Shown one piece after another: positions 42,601 to 51,512 of a DNA stretch of 64,000 nucleotides (position 1 is its first letter; every line of letters begins with the position of its first letter). The notes under the pieces are model-generated. The model was not told the DNA's origin. It made no database searches and saw nothing but the letters and a program-made list of their open reading frames with translations. The DNA comes from Acidobacteriota bacterium (GTDB taxonomy: Bacteria > Acidobacteriota > Terriglobia > Acidiferrales > UBA7541): NCBI GenBank assembly GCA_003225315.1, contig QHZD01000018.1:310001-374000 (forward strand), read 5' to 3'. The position numbers and the translations under genes are program-made.

Positions 42601-42672
42601 GGCACGTACACCCTGCAGTTCACCGCCGGAAACGACCCCGTTCCTCACGCCGCGAATTTCGCCGTGAGGTAG
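39607..42672 (+). CDS. Secreted NHL-repeat beta-propeller protein with Ig-like C-terminus
   Basis: 1021 residues from ATG 39607; GTG 39598 (overlapping the previous stop) is also possible. A signal peptide (MRRTYLSAFSCIGILFFLAQ, cleavage after ARAQ) is followed by about twelve ~56-residue repeats of the type GPATSAALQDPGGVSVDRFG, NIFIADTLNDRIREI and IQTVAGNGT.GFSGDGG, forming one or two propellers. Residues ~720-900 are Ig-like (VGVAPGTSTVTPG-type and NPSVLGQAVTLTATVHPSSG). Such proteins are cell-surface or secreted adhesion/binding proteins in Acidobacteriota. No catalytic motif is visible. The near-identical repeats suggest recent internal duplication. Confidence 0.88.
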   Translation: MRRTYLSAFSCIGILFFLAQTARAQQQHTITTVAGGGVPNNVPALQVGVSHPTGVFKDSVGNLFVSSGHLGSAVYKIDPSGQLTTIAGNGAEGFSGDGGPATSAALQDPGGVSVDRFGNIFIADTLNDRIREIVAATGNIRTVAGNGTYGFSGDGGPATDAELDTPNGVFVDTSGNIFIADTGNSRIREVVAATGIIQTVAGNGTFGFSGDGGLATGAALYDPDGVYVDGSGNIFIADFWNNRVREVVATTGIIQTIAGSGSHGFVEGAPVCDGYLGSGDGGPATDAHVCEPSSVFGDSSGNVFIAESSYSRIREVVAATGNIQTVAPAAVPYGVFVDNSGNIVIAATYSNQVFELLAATGATQAVAGNGTCCFGGDGGPAIGAQFNLRLGGLSADRSGNILIADSSNNRIRKVDAATGTIQTVAGSGFGSCGGCFGLTGGFSGDSGPATSAELNAPKGVFIESSGNIFIADSGNARIREVVAATGNIQTIAGSGMPGFSGDGGPAANAQLDEPSGVSLDTSGNIIIADDGEARIREVFATTGNIQTIAGNGTRGAGGDGGPATSAALDSPAGVSVDGSGNILIADPAVSRIREVVAGTGIIQTVAGKGVSGGFSGDGGPATNAELGGSYGVFVDSAGNIFIADSFNNRVREVDAATGIIQTVAGGGDSLGDGGPARSAQLDFPVGVFGDRLGNLFIAERAGAGGDLAEGSRRVRRVTGLVAVVRIGVAPGTSTVTPGATQQFTATVTNAINTSVTWSLSGTGCSGSGCGTISLQGLYTAPAATGSPLTVMVTATSVADDTKSATATVTVPAKQASSVAVSSSANPSVLGQAVTLTATVHPSSGSSIPTGTVIFQDGTTTLGTASLDSSGSATLTASSLAVAGHPITVTYSGDNGFFGSNGNLTEDVSYGIHPLYSPTRAVPSGAAFPIKLYLCDAGGNDVSSAAVALHAAQITSASGYSGGMTSPGSSNPGGNFRFNATLGPAGGYILNLNTAGLAPGTYTLQFTAGNDPVPHAANFAVR

Positions 42673-43135
42673 TTCCCGCGCAGGAACCAGGCGGACGCCG
42701 CTAATAGCCCCGCGAACGGGCTTCAGCGTCCACTTTCGGAAACAAGCTCGCTTGGAAACCCATATGAAGTCGCTGCGAAAGCTCGTTAAGCGTCCGTCGC
42801 GCAAACGCACAACGGGACAATTCAATGGTTTGGCGGATTTAGGATTCAAGGTTTCACCCAATTGGCAAAGCCATAAGAAGAATTAAGAATCGCCCGTGCT
42901 TTTGGTCCAGTGTGTCGGGCAGGAGGCACGGGGCAGGACAATCCTCGACCTGTTGGGGTCCGGTGTGTTCGCAAGAGAGTTGCTTAACCCGATTCCTGCC
43001 AATTATTTATTTTGCATTTTTGTTTAAGCTTCAGACGCCAAATCCCTCAGGTCACACCTAACAGATCGCCGGGTGATTTCTAAAGGCGATCCAACAAGTC
43101 CTTTTGATGAACCCGCTGAATAAGGAGGACGAATC
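42673..43135. other. 463-base intergenic region
   Basis: No gene seen. A stem (GGACGC at 42693-42698 with GCGTCC at 42726-42731) lies just after the NHL stop but lacks a T-run. The right end carries the strong ribosome site AAGGAGGA for the gene at 43136. Confidence 0.4.
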
Positions 43136-45256
43136 ATGTTCAAGTTCACGCGCAAGATGAATCCGAATTTCGAAGGAGTAAAGTCGTTCTGTGTCAAGGG
43201 AGAAGCAAGCAGGAGCCGCAAGAATTTCGGAAGTGGATGGGCTGTAAGCGCAGCGAGGAAAATGAGGCTGGGATGGTTCCTTTTGACGCTGCTGTGTCCA
43301 GCCTTTGTCTCGGCGCAAGTGAGCGAACTATGGGTTGCTCGGTACCATGGATCGGTCGATGGAAGCGCTGATCGCGCCGTGGCCATGGCGCTCGACAGCG
43401 CCGGCCATGTGTACGTGACGGGGCAGAGCCAGGACGCGGGGACGGGCTTTGATTATGCGACGGTGGCCTACGATCCCAAGGGCAACCAGCTTTGGGCGGC
43501 TCGCTACAACGGCACCGGAAATGGAAATGACCTTGTTAATGGCATCGCAGTAGACAGTAAAACGGCCCATGTGTACGTGACCGGGCAGAGCCAGGGAACC
43601 GGAACCGGCTCGGATTATGCAACGGTGGCGTACGACTTCCAGGGCAACCAGCTTTGGGTTGCTCGCTATCATGGATCAGTCATTGGGAGTAGCGATGGCA
43701 CGTCAGCCATTACTGCGGACTCCAGCACGGGCAACGTGTATGTAACCGGGCTAAGCGAAATCCCTCCCTCCTCTAACTCAAGCGGCTCCATAGGTTCGCG
43801 TTATGCTTCCAAAACTGTAGCCTACGATTCCAGAGGCAACCAGCTTTGGGCGGCCATGGACTGCAGCGACCAAGCGCCGTTTAAGTGCGGTGATCCCAAG
43901 GCCATCGCCGTCGACAGCAAGTCGGGAACTGTGTATGTGACTGGCGGTCGTTATAATCCTATGTTAGGTGATACATCCTTTGGGACTCTCGCCTATGACA
44001 GCACGGGAACCCAGCTTTGGATAGCCGAGGTACATGGCGAATTCGCTGAGGCCGTTGGCATCGCCTTGGGTCCCACAGGAAATATTTATCTTACAGGGCC
44101 GAACCTCCTTCCCTCAGGGCGGATCTACACGACTGTCGCGTATGATCCTGGTGGCACGCAACTGTGGCGGAAAGCCTATCAAATGGCAGTAGGCCCCGAC
44201 AGCATTCCCAGCGCCATCGCAGTCGACAGCAATACAGGCAACGTGTATGCGACAGGGCAAGGTGGGGGATTTGGAAGCACGGATTTTGCAACGGTGGCGT
44301 ACGATTCCAATGGCAACCAGCTTTGGGTGGCCGACAACAGCGAGGGCCTAGCAAAAACTATCGCGGTGGACAGCAGGACGGGAAACGTGTACGTGGCTGG
44401 GCAGAGTCAGGGCGCGGGAGGTGGCCTTGATTACGCCACCGTGGTTTACGATTCCAGTGGGCACCAACTGTGGACAGCCCGCCACAGTACAGGCACCGCC
44501 AATGCGATCGCGGTGGACGGCAACACCGGCAATGTCTACGTGACCGGGCAAGGCCAGGGAACAGGCTCAGGCACTGATTTCACAACCATCGCCTATTCGC
44601 GGGACAACACTCCACCGGTGACGACGGCAACCGCTTCCCCCGGCCCCAACGCCAATGGCTGGAACAACACCAATGTCACCGTGACACTGAATTCCACGGA
44701 CAGCGAAAGCGGCGGCTCAGGCGCCAAGCAAATCCAGTACGCGCTCAGTGGCGCGCAGAGCCTCGACGCACAAATGGTGCCAGGAGGTACCGCCTCCGCA
44801 CTGATCACAGCCGAAGGCATGACCACGCTGAACTACTTCGGTACGGATAACGCTGGAAATGCGGAACAGAGTAAAGCTCTCACCGTGCAAATCGACAAGA
44901 CTCCACCAGTCGTTTCCGGCATGCCTGCATCCGGCTGCACGCTGTGGCCGCCGAATGGCCGGATGGTCGAGGTTGCCGCAGTAACGGCAGCGGATGCTCT
45001 GTCGGGAGTTGCGCCGGGCTCATTTCAATTGACGGGATCAAGCAATGAACCATCTGACCCGAGCAACCCCGATGTGGTCATTACTCCAAATGGCTCCGGC
45101 GGTTACGTCATCCAGCTACGAGCCCGGCGGCTGGGTTCCGGAACAGGCCGGATCTACACATTGAACGCGACGGCCACCGACTTGGCCGGGAATACCGTCA
45201 CATCCACAGCAACTTGCAGTGTGCCGCGCGACGGAAGCGCGGCCAAGGCCCACTGA
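43136..45256 (+). CDS. Secreted SBBP-repeat beta-propeller protein
   Basis: 706 residues. ATG 43136 follows a perfect AAGGAGGA, although the signal helix (MRLGWFLLTLLCPAFVSAQ) begins 42 residues later, giving an unusually long, basic N-region. The body has about eight SBBP-type repeats of the pattern NVYVTGQSQGTGTG.DYATVA, YDSNGNQLWVA and AIAVDSNTG. The C-terminal ~230 residues are Ig/OmpL47-like (TPPVTTATASPGPN, WNNTNVTVTLNSTDSESGG, then LNATATDLAGNTV). It is a surface or secreted protein of unknown ligand. Only its repeat motif relates it to the NHL protein upstream. Confidence 0.88.
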   Translation: MFKFTRKMNPNFEGVKSFCVKGEASRSRKNFGSGWAVSAARKMRLGWFLLTLLCPAFVSAQVSELWVARYHGSVDGSADRAVAMALDSAGHVYVTGQSQDAGTGFDYATVAYDPKGNQLWAARYNGTGNGNDLVNGIAVDSKTAHVYVTGQSQGTGTGSDYATVAYDFQGNQLWVARYHGSVIGSSDGTSAITADSSTGNVYVTGLSEIPPSSNSSGSIGSRYASKTVAYDSRGNQLWAAMDCSDQAPFKCGDPKAIAVDSKSGTVYVTGGRYNPMLGDTSFGTLAYDSTGTQLWIAEVHGEFAEAVGIALGPTGNIYLTGPNLLPSGRIYTTVAYDPGGTQLWRKAYQMAVGPDSIPSAIAVDSNTGNVYATGQGGGFGSTDFATVAYDSNGNQLWVADNSEGLAKTIAVDSRTGNVYVAGQSQGAGGGLDYATVVYDSSGHQLWTARHSTGTANAIAVDGNTGNVYVTGQGQGTGSGTDFTTIAYSRDNTPPVTTATASPGPNANGWNNTNVTVTLNSTDSESGGSGAKQIQYALSGAQSLDAQMVPGGTASALITAEGMTTLNYFGTDNAGNAEQSKALTVQIDKTPPVVSGMPASGCTLWPPNGRMVEVAAVTAADALSGVAPGSFQLTGSSNEPSDPSNPDVVITPNGSGGYVIQLRARRLGSGTGRIYTLNATATDLAGNTVTSTATCSVPRDGSAAKAH

Positions 45257-45324
45257 CGCGTGTATCAGATCGCGCTGAATAACGATACGGCGATCGTGTT
45301 CCAGTTCGGATTGAAATAAAAATG

Positions 45325-45360
45325 CGGGAGGCGGACCATCGGTTTCCCTCCCGAGTTTTT
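45325..45360 (+). terminator. Intrinsic terminator after the SBBP-repeat gene
   Basis: CGGGAGG (45325-45331) pairs with CCTCCCG (45347-45353), loop of 15 bases, then AGTTTTT. It stands 70 bases after the stop codon. Confidence 0.75.
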
Positions 45361-45371
45361 CAATCCACATT

Positions 45372-45638
45372 TCAGTGAAAATATTTCCTGAACGAATAAA
45401 ACGCCACGAGAAAAATCGTCGCCAGCACAACCGCGGAATTTCTTGTTCGGTTCGTTTCTTTCTTTTTCTCCAGCAGGTCGCCAATCGCCGAACTCAGGAA
45501 AAAAACTTGCAGCGCCGTAATGATGCTCGCCGCCACTTCCACCAGCGCAAATTGCTCGAACAGCGCGACCACAAAAACCGTTCCGCTGACTAACACTGCG
45601 ACGCAGCTCATTATCACGGACACTGCGTGTCGCTTCAT
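45372..45638 (-). CDS. Small membrane protein downstream of the FUSC transporter
   Basis: 88 residues from ATG 45638, with GAGGATTAGG upstream. Hydrophobic segments (AVSVIMSCVAVLVSGTVFVV, EVAASIITALQVFFLSSAI and VVLATIFLVAFYSF) suggest three helices. No family recognised. It lies 28 bases after the FUSC stop on the same strand and may assist that exporter. Confidence 0.65.
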   Translation of the reverse strand: MKRHAVSVIMSCVAVLVSGTVFVVALFEQFALVEVAASIITALQVFFLSSAIGDLLEKKKETNRTRNSAVVLATIFLVAFYSFRKYFH

Positions 45639-45666
45639 TCCTAATCCTCGCTGCTTCGTCGTAACA

Positions 45667-47877
45667 TCACGCCGCGTTCTTTGCACGCACGACGTCCATT
45701 ACCTGTTCGCGTAGCGTGTTCAGGCTATTCACGATCCGGTCCGCTTCCACATTGACCAGCGCGTAGCGTTCGATTTTCGGATCGCCGGACTGCACCAGAA
45801 CGTGATAATCCTCGCGCAGGTCTGGGAATTCATTCAGGTGTACGTGCTTGCCGCGGAGCGCCGCGGCAAGCAATTCGAGCGTCTTCTCCACGTCCGCGGT
45901 AAACGCGCCGAACGCCGTTCGCGCAGGAACTGCGGATGTATTCAGCCAAGCCGCGTCCAGCGCCATCACCGCGTGCACAAAACGGTGCGAGCTCGCCAGC
46001 AGCGCGTTCAAGTGGTTCATCTGTTCCGTGGTCGTCCCTGGTTCCGCGCCCAGCCGGTCGATCGATGCTTCCAGGTTCGTGCGAGCCAGGCGCGCTCTCA
46101 GCCGCAGGCGATCGAGTTCGCGCGCGCTGCGCGTTTCGTTCCGCACGTAGGCCTCCGCCAGACTGTGAAAATATACCCGGTAAGCATCAACCATTTCGGC
46201 GATCCTGTCGGAAACTTGGGTGCGTTCCCACGTCGGCCAGATCCAATACGCCAGCAGCGCCAGCGCGCCCCCCGCCGCTGTATTGATTCCGCGCGCCCAG
46301 ATCACTTCCTTTGGCGAAACTCCAGTGATGGCGATCAGAAGAACCACCAGAGCACTGATGGCCACAGCGAAAATCCCATAGTTGGCTGGACCGACCCAGC
46401 GGAGCAGCAGCGTAAACACAAAGATCAACACAATCTGCACCGTGGCGCTGTCGGGAAGAAACCGAAAGAGCGCCGTGGCCAGAAAGAGTCCCACAATCGT
46501 TCCGGCAATCCGCAAAAGGCCGCGGCTGAACGTCGTCGTGAATTCCGGCTTCAGCACCAGCGCGATCGTCATCGGCAACCAATAAGAACGGTGCCAGTAA
46601 AAGGCGCGCTCCAGACCATTGCCGATGGCCACCATGACTGCCAAGCGAACGGCGTGCCGCAACACAGAAGATTGCAGATTCAGATTGGCACTCAGCGTCG
46701 CCAGCAACCCGCTGAAACGGAGTGACCATGGCTGTTTCGCTTCTTGTTTAGCGAACGCCGCTTGGCCGGCGGGCGTCGCATTTGCAGTCAAATCCACAGC
46801 TGCCCGAAGCTGGCCGTTGAGCGCGTCCATCTGGAAACGCGCGTCTCTCGTAACGGCTGCGAGAAAAGATGTCGGCAAACCATCTGCTTCCTGCCGCAAC
46901 CGTAGAGTGAGCGTTTCACAAGCGGCAAGGACTTCTTTGCACGCTTCCGCTGGCGTTCCTGAAATCAGGGAGTTGCTGAGCACTTGCAGAACCTGCGCCG
47001 CCTTTTTCAGGTAGTCGCCGAGAATCTGCACTCCAGAATACGCCGGACTCTCGCGTTGCATGCGAAGATGCAATCGCGAAAGCATCAGTAAGCTGAGCCG
47101 AATGCGCTCCGCCTGGCTGAGCAAAGCGCGGTAACGCACAGCTTCGATGGATGTCTCGCGGTCGAGGCCGGATAGAGCTTCTTGCGCTTGCGTACTGTGA
47201 GCGGTCACCGGTGGCGCCGAGGTCGCGCTCAGCGGCTGTTCCGTGGCGCGCGCAAGTTCGAGGAAGAAGTTGGCAAGGGCGCGCCGTTCCGGTTCATAGC
47301 GTTGCACTGGCCACAGCGCCACGGACAGTGCCGTCTGCAAGAGTCCGCCGCCGAGCGCGAGCCCCGAGGAAATCAATGCTTGCTGCGCGGTCAGTGGCTG
47401 CGCCGCGCAAATCAGCAGCGTAACCAGGCTGATCACTCCGAGGTCTGCGGCCGTTGTGCCTGCAGCTACCAACATTCCCGCCGCGAATGCCCACACCGTG
47501 GCGATGATCACGGCCGCCACGTTGTGGTTCCCGGAGAGCGCTCCGAGCAGAACGGCAAGCGCGCACAAAGCGCTGGAGGAGAGCATACGTTTGGCGCGCT
47601 GCGCGTAGGAATCGCTCCCGTCGGAGTAAGCCACGTTGAGCGCCCCGCTAGCTACCACCACGCCGCCACGCGGCATATCCAGAGCGAATCCCACAATGAG
47701 CGGCAGGACCACGCCGATCGAATTGCGCAGGGCCATGTAAGGAGACAGTTTCGAAGAATCGAAGCGCGTCAGCACGTGCAAGAACGCGCGCGCGGCGCCT
47801 TCATGGACGACCGGCGCCGCTGAGGGCCGTGGAGCTAATACCGTCGAGGCATCTTGTGAAGGGGAAGCCATCAACAA
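45667..47877 (-). CDS. FUSC-family membrane transporter (aromatic acid/fusaric acid exporter type)
   Basis: 736 residues. The N-terminal half has several membrane helices (SIGVVLPLIVGFALDMPRGG, VIIATVWAFAAGMLVAAGTT, LITLLICAAQ-type), then a long cytoplasmic helical region. A second membrane domain follows (MVAIGNGLERAFYWHRSYWL, then PMTIALVLKPEFTTTFSRG), which is the FUSC/YccS hallmark, with LLRIAGTIVGLFLATAL. The C-terminus is again helical and charged. It probably effluxes hydroxylated aromatic compounds; the substrate is not evident. No fusion-protein or outer-membrane partner is nearby. Confidence 0.88.
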   Translation of the reverse strand: MLMASPSQDASTVLAPRPSAAPVVHEGAARAFLHVLTRFDSSKLSPYMALRNSIGVVLPLIVGFALDMPRGGVVVASGALNVAYSDGSDSYAQRAKRMLSSSALCALAVLLGALSGNHNVAAVIIATVWAFAAGMLVAAGTTAADLGVISLVTLLICAAQPLTAQQALISSGLALGGGLLQTALSVALWPVQRYEPERRALANFFLELARATEQPLSATSAPPVTAHSTQAQEALSGLDRETSIEAVRYRALLSQAERIRLSLLMLSRLHLRMQRESPAYSGVQILGDYLKKAAQVLQVLSNSLISGTPAEACKEVLAACETLTLRLRQEADGLPTSFLAAVTRDARFQMDALNGQLRAAVDLTANATPAGQAAFAKQEAKQPWSLRFSGLLATLSANLNLQSSVLRHAVRLAVMVAIGNGLERAFYWHRSYWLPMTIALVLKPEFTTTFSRGLLRIAGTIVGLFLATALFRFLPDSATVQIVLIFVFTLLLRWVGPANYGIFAVAISALVVLLIAITGVSPKEVIWARGINTAAGGALALLAYWIWPTWERTQVSDRIAEMVDAYRVYFHSLAEAYVRNETRSARELDRLRLRARLARTNLEASIDRLGAEPGTTTEQMNHLNALLASSHRFVHAVMALDAAWLNTSAVPARTAFGAFTADVEKTLELLAAALRGKHVHLNEFPDLREDYHVLVQSGDPKIERYALVNVEADRIVNSLNTLREQVMDVVRAKNAA

Positions 47878-48021
47878 GCCATAAAGAGCGGACTTGGCAC
47901 GCCCAATTTCATTGTAGCGAAGGATGCCAGATCATGCTGACTCGATCCTTTGTAACGAAAAGCGCGAATTGTTCATCCAACCCTTCAAAACTCTATTGAG
48001 AACTTTGTCGAGGAGCAGACC

Positions 48022-49014
48022 ATGGAAAAGCGCCGTCTTGGGAAAAGTGGTCCCCTGGTTTCCGCACTGGGACTTGGGTGCATGGGGATGTCCTTTGCTT
48101 ACGGACCGGCTGATGAAGCAGAATCGCTCCGTGTTCTGCACCGCTATTTGCAACTCGGCGGCAACTTTCTGGACACCGCCGAGATCTACGGGCCCTACAC
48201 GAATGAAGAACTATTGGGCCGGTTTCTGCGCGAAGTGCCACGCGACAGCGTGATCGTCGCCACAAAATTCGGATTCCGCTTCAATCCAAACGGCATCAGA
48301 GGTGTCGACAGTTCACCTGAAAATGTCCGGCGCGCTTGTGACGCCAGCCTTAAGCGGCTGGGCATCGAAACGATCGATCTCTTCTACCAGCACCGCGTTG
48401 ATCCGAAGGTTCCGATTGAAGACACCGTAAGTGCAATGGCCGGATTGATTTCAGCCGGCAAAGTGCGTGCGCTTGGACTATCGGAGGCCGGCCCGGAAAC
48501 GTTGCGGCGCGCCGCCAAAGTACATTCGATCGCAGCGCTGCAAAGCGAGTATTCGCTGTGGTCCCGCGACGTGGAAACGAATGGCGTCCTAGCCACCTGT
48601 CGCGAACTCGGAATCACGTTTGTGCCTTACAGCCCGCTCGGGCGCGGTTTCCTGACGGGGGCGATCCAAAAACTTGAGGACCTTGACGCCAGCGATTGGC
48701 GCAGGACGAATCCGCGTTTCGGGGAAAAAGCCCTGCAAGCCAACCTTAAACTGGCGGAAACGGTAAAAGAACTCGCCAGCAAAAAAGGCGCAACCCCGGC
48801 GCAGTTGGCGCTCGCGTGGGTTCTCGCCCAGGGCAAAGACCTTATCCCTATTCCCGGCACAAAGCGTGTTCGTTATCTCGAGGAGAACATGGGCGCACTC
48901 GGTGTAAAACTCACGGAGCGCGACCTCAGTGAAATCGCGGCCCGCTGCGCGCAAATTCCAGTGATCGGTGAACGTTACGCACCCGATATGATGGCGCTTG
49001 TGAACCACGCATAA
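48022..49014 (+). CDS. Aldo/keto reductase
   Basis: 330 residues from ATG 48022 (GAGGAG upstream). The catalytic tetrad is present: Asp51 and Tyr56 in [19 protein letters not shown], Lys82 in VATKFGFRF and His124 in [25 protein letters not shown] and [14 protein letters not shown], then [20 protein letters not shown] (NADP-binding loop) complete the family. It reduces aldehydes or ketones with NADPH. Closest in pattern to the YakC/AKR13-type enzymes. It is a single-gene unit. Confidence 0.93.
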   Translation: MEKRRLGKSGPLVSALGLGCMGMSFAYGPADEAESLRVLHRYLQLGGNFLDTAEIYGPYTNEELLGRFLREVPRDSVIVATKFGFRFNPNGIRGVDSSPENVRRACDASLKRLGIETIDLFYQHRVDPKVPIEDTVSAMAGLISAGKVRALGLSEAGPETLRRAAKVHSIAALQSEYSLWSRDVETNGVLATCRELGITFVPYSPLGRGFLTGAIQKLEDLDASDWRRTNPRFGEKALQANLKLAETVKELASKKGATPAQLALAWVLAQGKDLIPIPGTKRVRYLEENMGALGVKLTERDLSEIAARCAQIPVIGERYAPDMMALVNHA

Positions 49015-49160
49015 CTGTTCTGCATCAAAATTAAGGACAGAGGCGCGGCGCACGGCGTCCGTGCTCAGCCGCAAGCACCAGTCGGACTCGCATATTGCTT
49101 CAGTGAGTTGCGCCAGTCGCGTTAGAATTGCTTGCGTTTGAATCCTGTCGAACTCCTAAA

Positions 49161-49733
49161 ATGAATCGATACGAAACATGGCTTTGTGGGACTCGTCTGT
49201 GGCAGTGGGTGACACGACGCCAAGTTTTGCCCTGGGTTTTGCAAGGCTCGGAACTAGGCGAGCACGTGTTGGAGCTTGGTGCCGGACCAGGAGCAGCCAC
49301 GAAGGAATTGGCTCGCCTTGCGGCTCGCGTGACGAGTCTCGAGTATGACCATGCGTTTGCAGCAAAGCTCGGCACACGTATGAATGGCTCGAATGCAACG
49401 GCGATTCAGGGAGATGCGGCGACGCTGCCTTTTGCAGACGGAACATTTTCTTCGGCCATCGCAATCCTGATGCTTCATCACTTGCGTTCGAACGAGCTGC
49501 AGGACCGGGCATTTGCGGAGACTTGGCGAGTGCTTCGGCCGGGCGGAGTATTCCTCGCCTTCGACATTCAGGATGGGTGGATGCACCGGGTGGCGCACAT
49601 CCGGAGTACTTTTGTGCCCTTGGTGCCAGCGTCGGCGTTCGCAAGATTGACTGCCGCGGGATTTTCAAAAGTGACTGTTGACATCCAACGCGGAGGCTTT
49701 CGAATCCGAGCGCTCCGCGCGCGAGACGCTTGA
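49161..49733 (+). CDS. SAM-dependent methyltransferase (class I)
   Basis: 190 residues from ATG 49161. The SAM-binding motif I is VLELGAGPGAATKELARLA, with SLEYDH as motif II and GDAATLPFADGTFSSAIAIL then MLHHL as the post-motif region, followed by ETWRVLRPGGVFLAFDI. The N-terminus (MNRYETWLCGTRLWQWVTRR) is that of small Acidobacteriota/UbiE-like enzymes. The acceptor is unknown. It converges with the site-2 protease. Confidence 0.88.
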   Translation: MNRYETWLCGTRLWQWVTRRQVLPWVLQGSELGEHVLELGAGPGAATKELARLAARVTSLEYDHAFAAKLGTRMNGSNATAIQGDAATLPFADGTFSSAIAILMLHHLRSNELQDRAFAETWRVLRPGGVFLAFDIQDGWMHRVAHIRSTFVPLVPASAFARLTAAGFSKVTVDIQRGGFRIRALRARDA

Positions 49734-49760
49734 GGCTTTACATTCCCGGCGCGGAACCAC

Positions 49761-50906
49761 CTACCTGCTTGTGGCCAGCGGACCAAGTTCGGAACGCGTC
49801 TGCATCACGCGGAGGATGGAATCGCGCGTGACGATGCCAACAATTTGCGGCGCGCCGTCGTTTGCGCCGCTCACCACCGGCATTTGATTGACGTCCGCAC
49901 TAAGAAGCCGTTCCAGCAAACGCAAGAGCGGTTCCTCCGGCGACGTCCAGAGAATTTTCTCGCGCGGAATCATGGCGGCTTGAACGGAGTTGTGGGCCCA
50001 CTCGCTTCGTGGAACGAAGTTGAGCGTGTGAACGTTCATCATGCCGACGAGGCGGTCGCCATTGGTTACGAGATGGCAGCGGCGGCCGGTGCGCAGAACT
50101 TCAGCACCGTATTCCTCCAGCGTGATGTGACCCGGAACAGTAGGCACTTCCTTGCTCATGACGTCGGCGGCGCTAAGGCCGGCGAGAGTCTGCCGGATGG
50201 CCACTTGTGCGACGCTCTCCTGCGCAGCGTTCAGAATGAACCATCCGATGAATGCGATCCACAGCCCATTTTGCAGGTATCCATTGAACGCACCCCAGGC
50301 GCCGGCAAGAATCATAGCGTAGGCGATCAATTTTCCGCTGGCGCCCGCAACGCGAGTCGCCTTCTCGAAATTCTTGGTGGCTCCCCACACCATCGCGCGG
50401 AAAATTCTTCCGCCGTCCAGGGGAAATCCCGGCAAAAGATTGAAAACGGCCAGCGCAAAATTGGTTTGCGAAAGCCAGGTAGCCAGCGCCCCGACCGTCT
50501 GGCTGTAGGGAAAGAGAAGCGTTAATCCAAAGAAAGCGATGGCGAGGAAGCCGCTGGCCAACGGTCCGGCAATAGCGATGTTGAACTCTTGAATGGCGTT
50601 GGAAGGCTCCCGCTCGATGCGCGCCAGGCCCCCGAAGAGAAAGAGCGTGATGGAAACAACGCGAATCTTGTAATGCTGGGCAACAACGCTGTGGGCGAGT
50701 TCGTGGAACAGAACTGAGGCGAAGAAGAGCAAGCTGGTCAGGACCCCCACGGTCCAATGCTGCGTGTCCGTCCAAAGCGGGTGTTGTTGCTTGTACTGCG
50801 AAGCAATGACGTAGGTGATGGCCGCAAATATGAAGACCCAAGTCGAATGGAGATAGATGGGAATTCCGAGAATTTTGCCGATGCGTAAGCCTGAGCCGCG
50901 GTTCAT
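49761..50906 (-). CDS. Site-2 protease family zinc metalloprotease with CBS domains
   Basis: 381 residues. The membrane core holds the HEXXH motif (LFHELAHSVV, His68-Glu69-His72) and the second motif FNLLPGFPLDGGRIFRAM (Asp164), both needed for intramembrane cleavage. The C-terminal ~150 residues form two CBS motifs (AADVMSKEVPTVPGHITLEE and AMIPREKILWTSPEEPLLRL), which sense adenine nucleotides in relatives. It probably cuts membrane-anchored regulators. No anti-sigma gene is immediately adjacent. Confidence 0.93.
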   Translation of the reverse strand: MNRGSGLRIGKILGIPIYLHSTWVFIFAAITYVIASQYKQQHPLWTDTQHWTVGVLTSLLFFASVLFHELAHSVVAQHYKIRVVSITLFLFGGLARIEREPSNAIQEFNIAIAGPLASGFLAIAFFGLTLLFPYSQTVGALATWLSQTNFALAVFNLLPGFPLDGGRIFRAMVWGATKNFEKATRVAGASGKLIAYAMILAGAWGAFNGYLQNGLWIAFIGWFILNAAQESVAQVAIRQTLAGLSAADVMSKEVPTVPGHITLEEYGAEVLRTGRRCHLVTNGDRLVGMMNVHTLNFVPRSEWAHNSVQAAMIPREKILWTSPEEPLLRLLERLLSADVNQMPVVSGANDGAPQIVGIVTRDSILRVMQTRSELGPLATSR

Positions 50907-51165
50907 TGGGTTATAGGGTTAGCCTAGCACAAGACTACTTCGGGAGCGGGAGCGGCCAAGGGCTGAAACGCAGGCAAGCTATTTTCACGAAAGACGAGAG
51001 TGGTTAGGTGTTTTCGGGTTCTGGTGTGGCGCGTCCGGCGCGACACGGCGTGTGCTTGCCCCCACAGTTTTCTCAACCTTCCTTGTCAATAAGTCCTGCA
51101 TTTCCAATGTATTGAGGTTGGCGTCCGCCGTGCCATTCCCCAAAGCGCAAGTTGGGAGGCTCGTC

Positions 51166-51363
51166 ATGATCGCCATGCTGCAACTTACGATTCTGGTTCT
51201 CATCACGATTTTTGCCGTGGCTGCTGCTTCAGGGCTGCACTGGCTGTTCTTGAAAGCAGCATTTTTGATAATGCGGCCGGCCACCGCCCGAAAGATTCCT
51301 GTGCGGGCAGAACTGGTGCGCGGGACAGAGCAACTGACACGGGCTTTTGCTTCGCGGCGGTAA
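51166..51363 (+). CDS. Small single-pass membrane protein upstream of the SPFH gene
   Basis: 65 residues from ATG 51166 with GGGAGG upstream; the frame is open further back without a ribosome site. One hydrophobic segment (MLQLTILVLITIFAVAAASG) and a basic tail (IMRPATARKIPVRAELVRG). No family recognised. It lies 150 bases before the SPFH gene and may belong with it. Confidence 0.55.
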   Translation: MIAMLQLTILVLITIFAVAAASGLHWLFLKAAFLIMRPATARKIPVRAELVRGTEQLTRAFASRR

Positions 51364-51512
51364 ACGCGCGCGAGCGGCTACAGGCGCAGGCCGTTCGTTG
51401 CAGTCGGCGAACCAAAAGCTGCGTCACTGGAATTCCCCGGCCCAACGTGAGCAGCGGAGGCGGCGGTTAGCGCTCCGCGCAGCGCACCGGAACTGGAATA
51501 AGGGGTACTTCG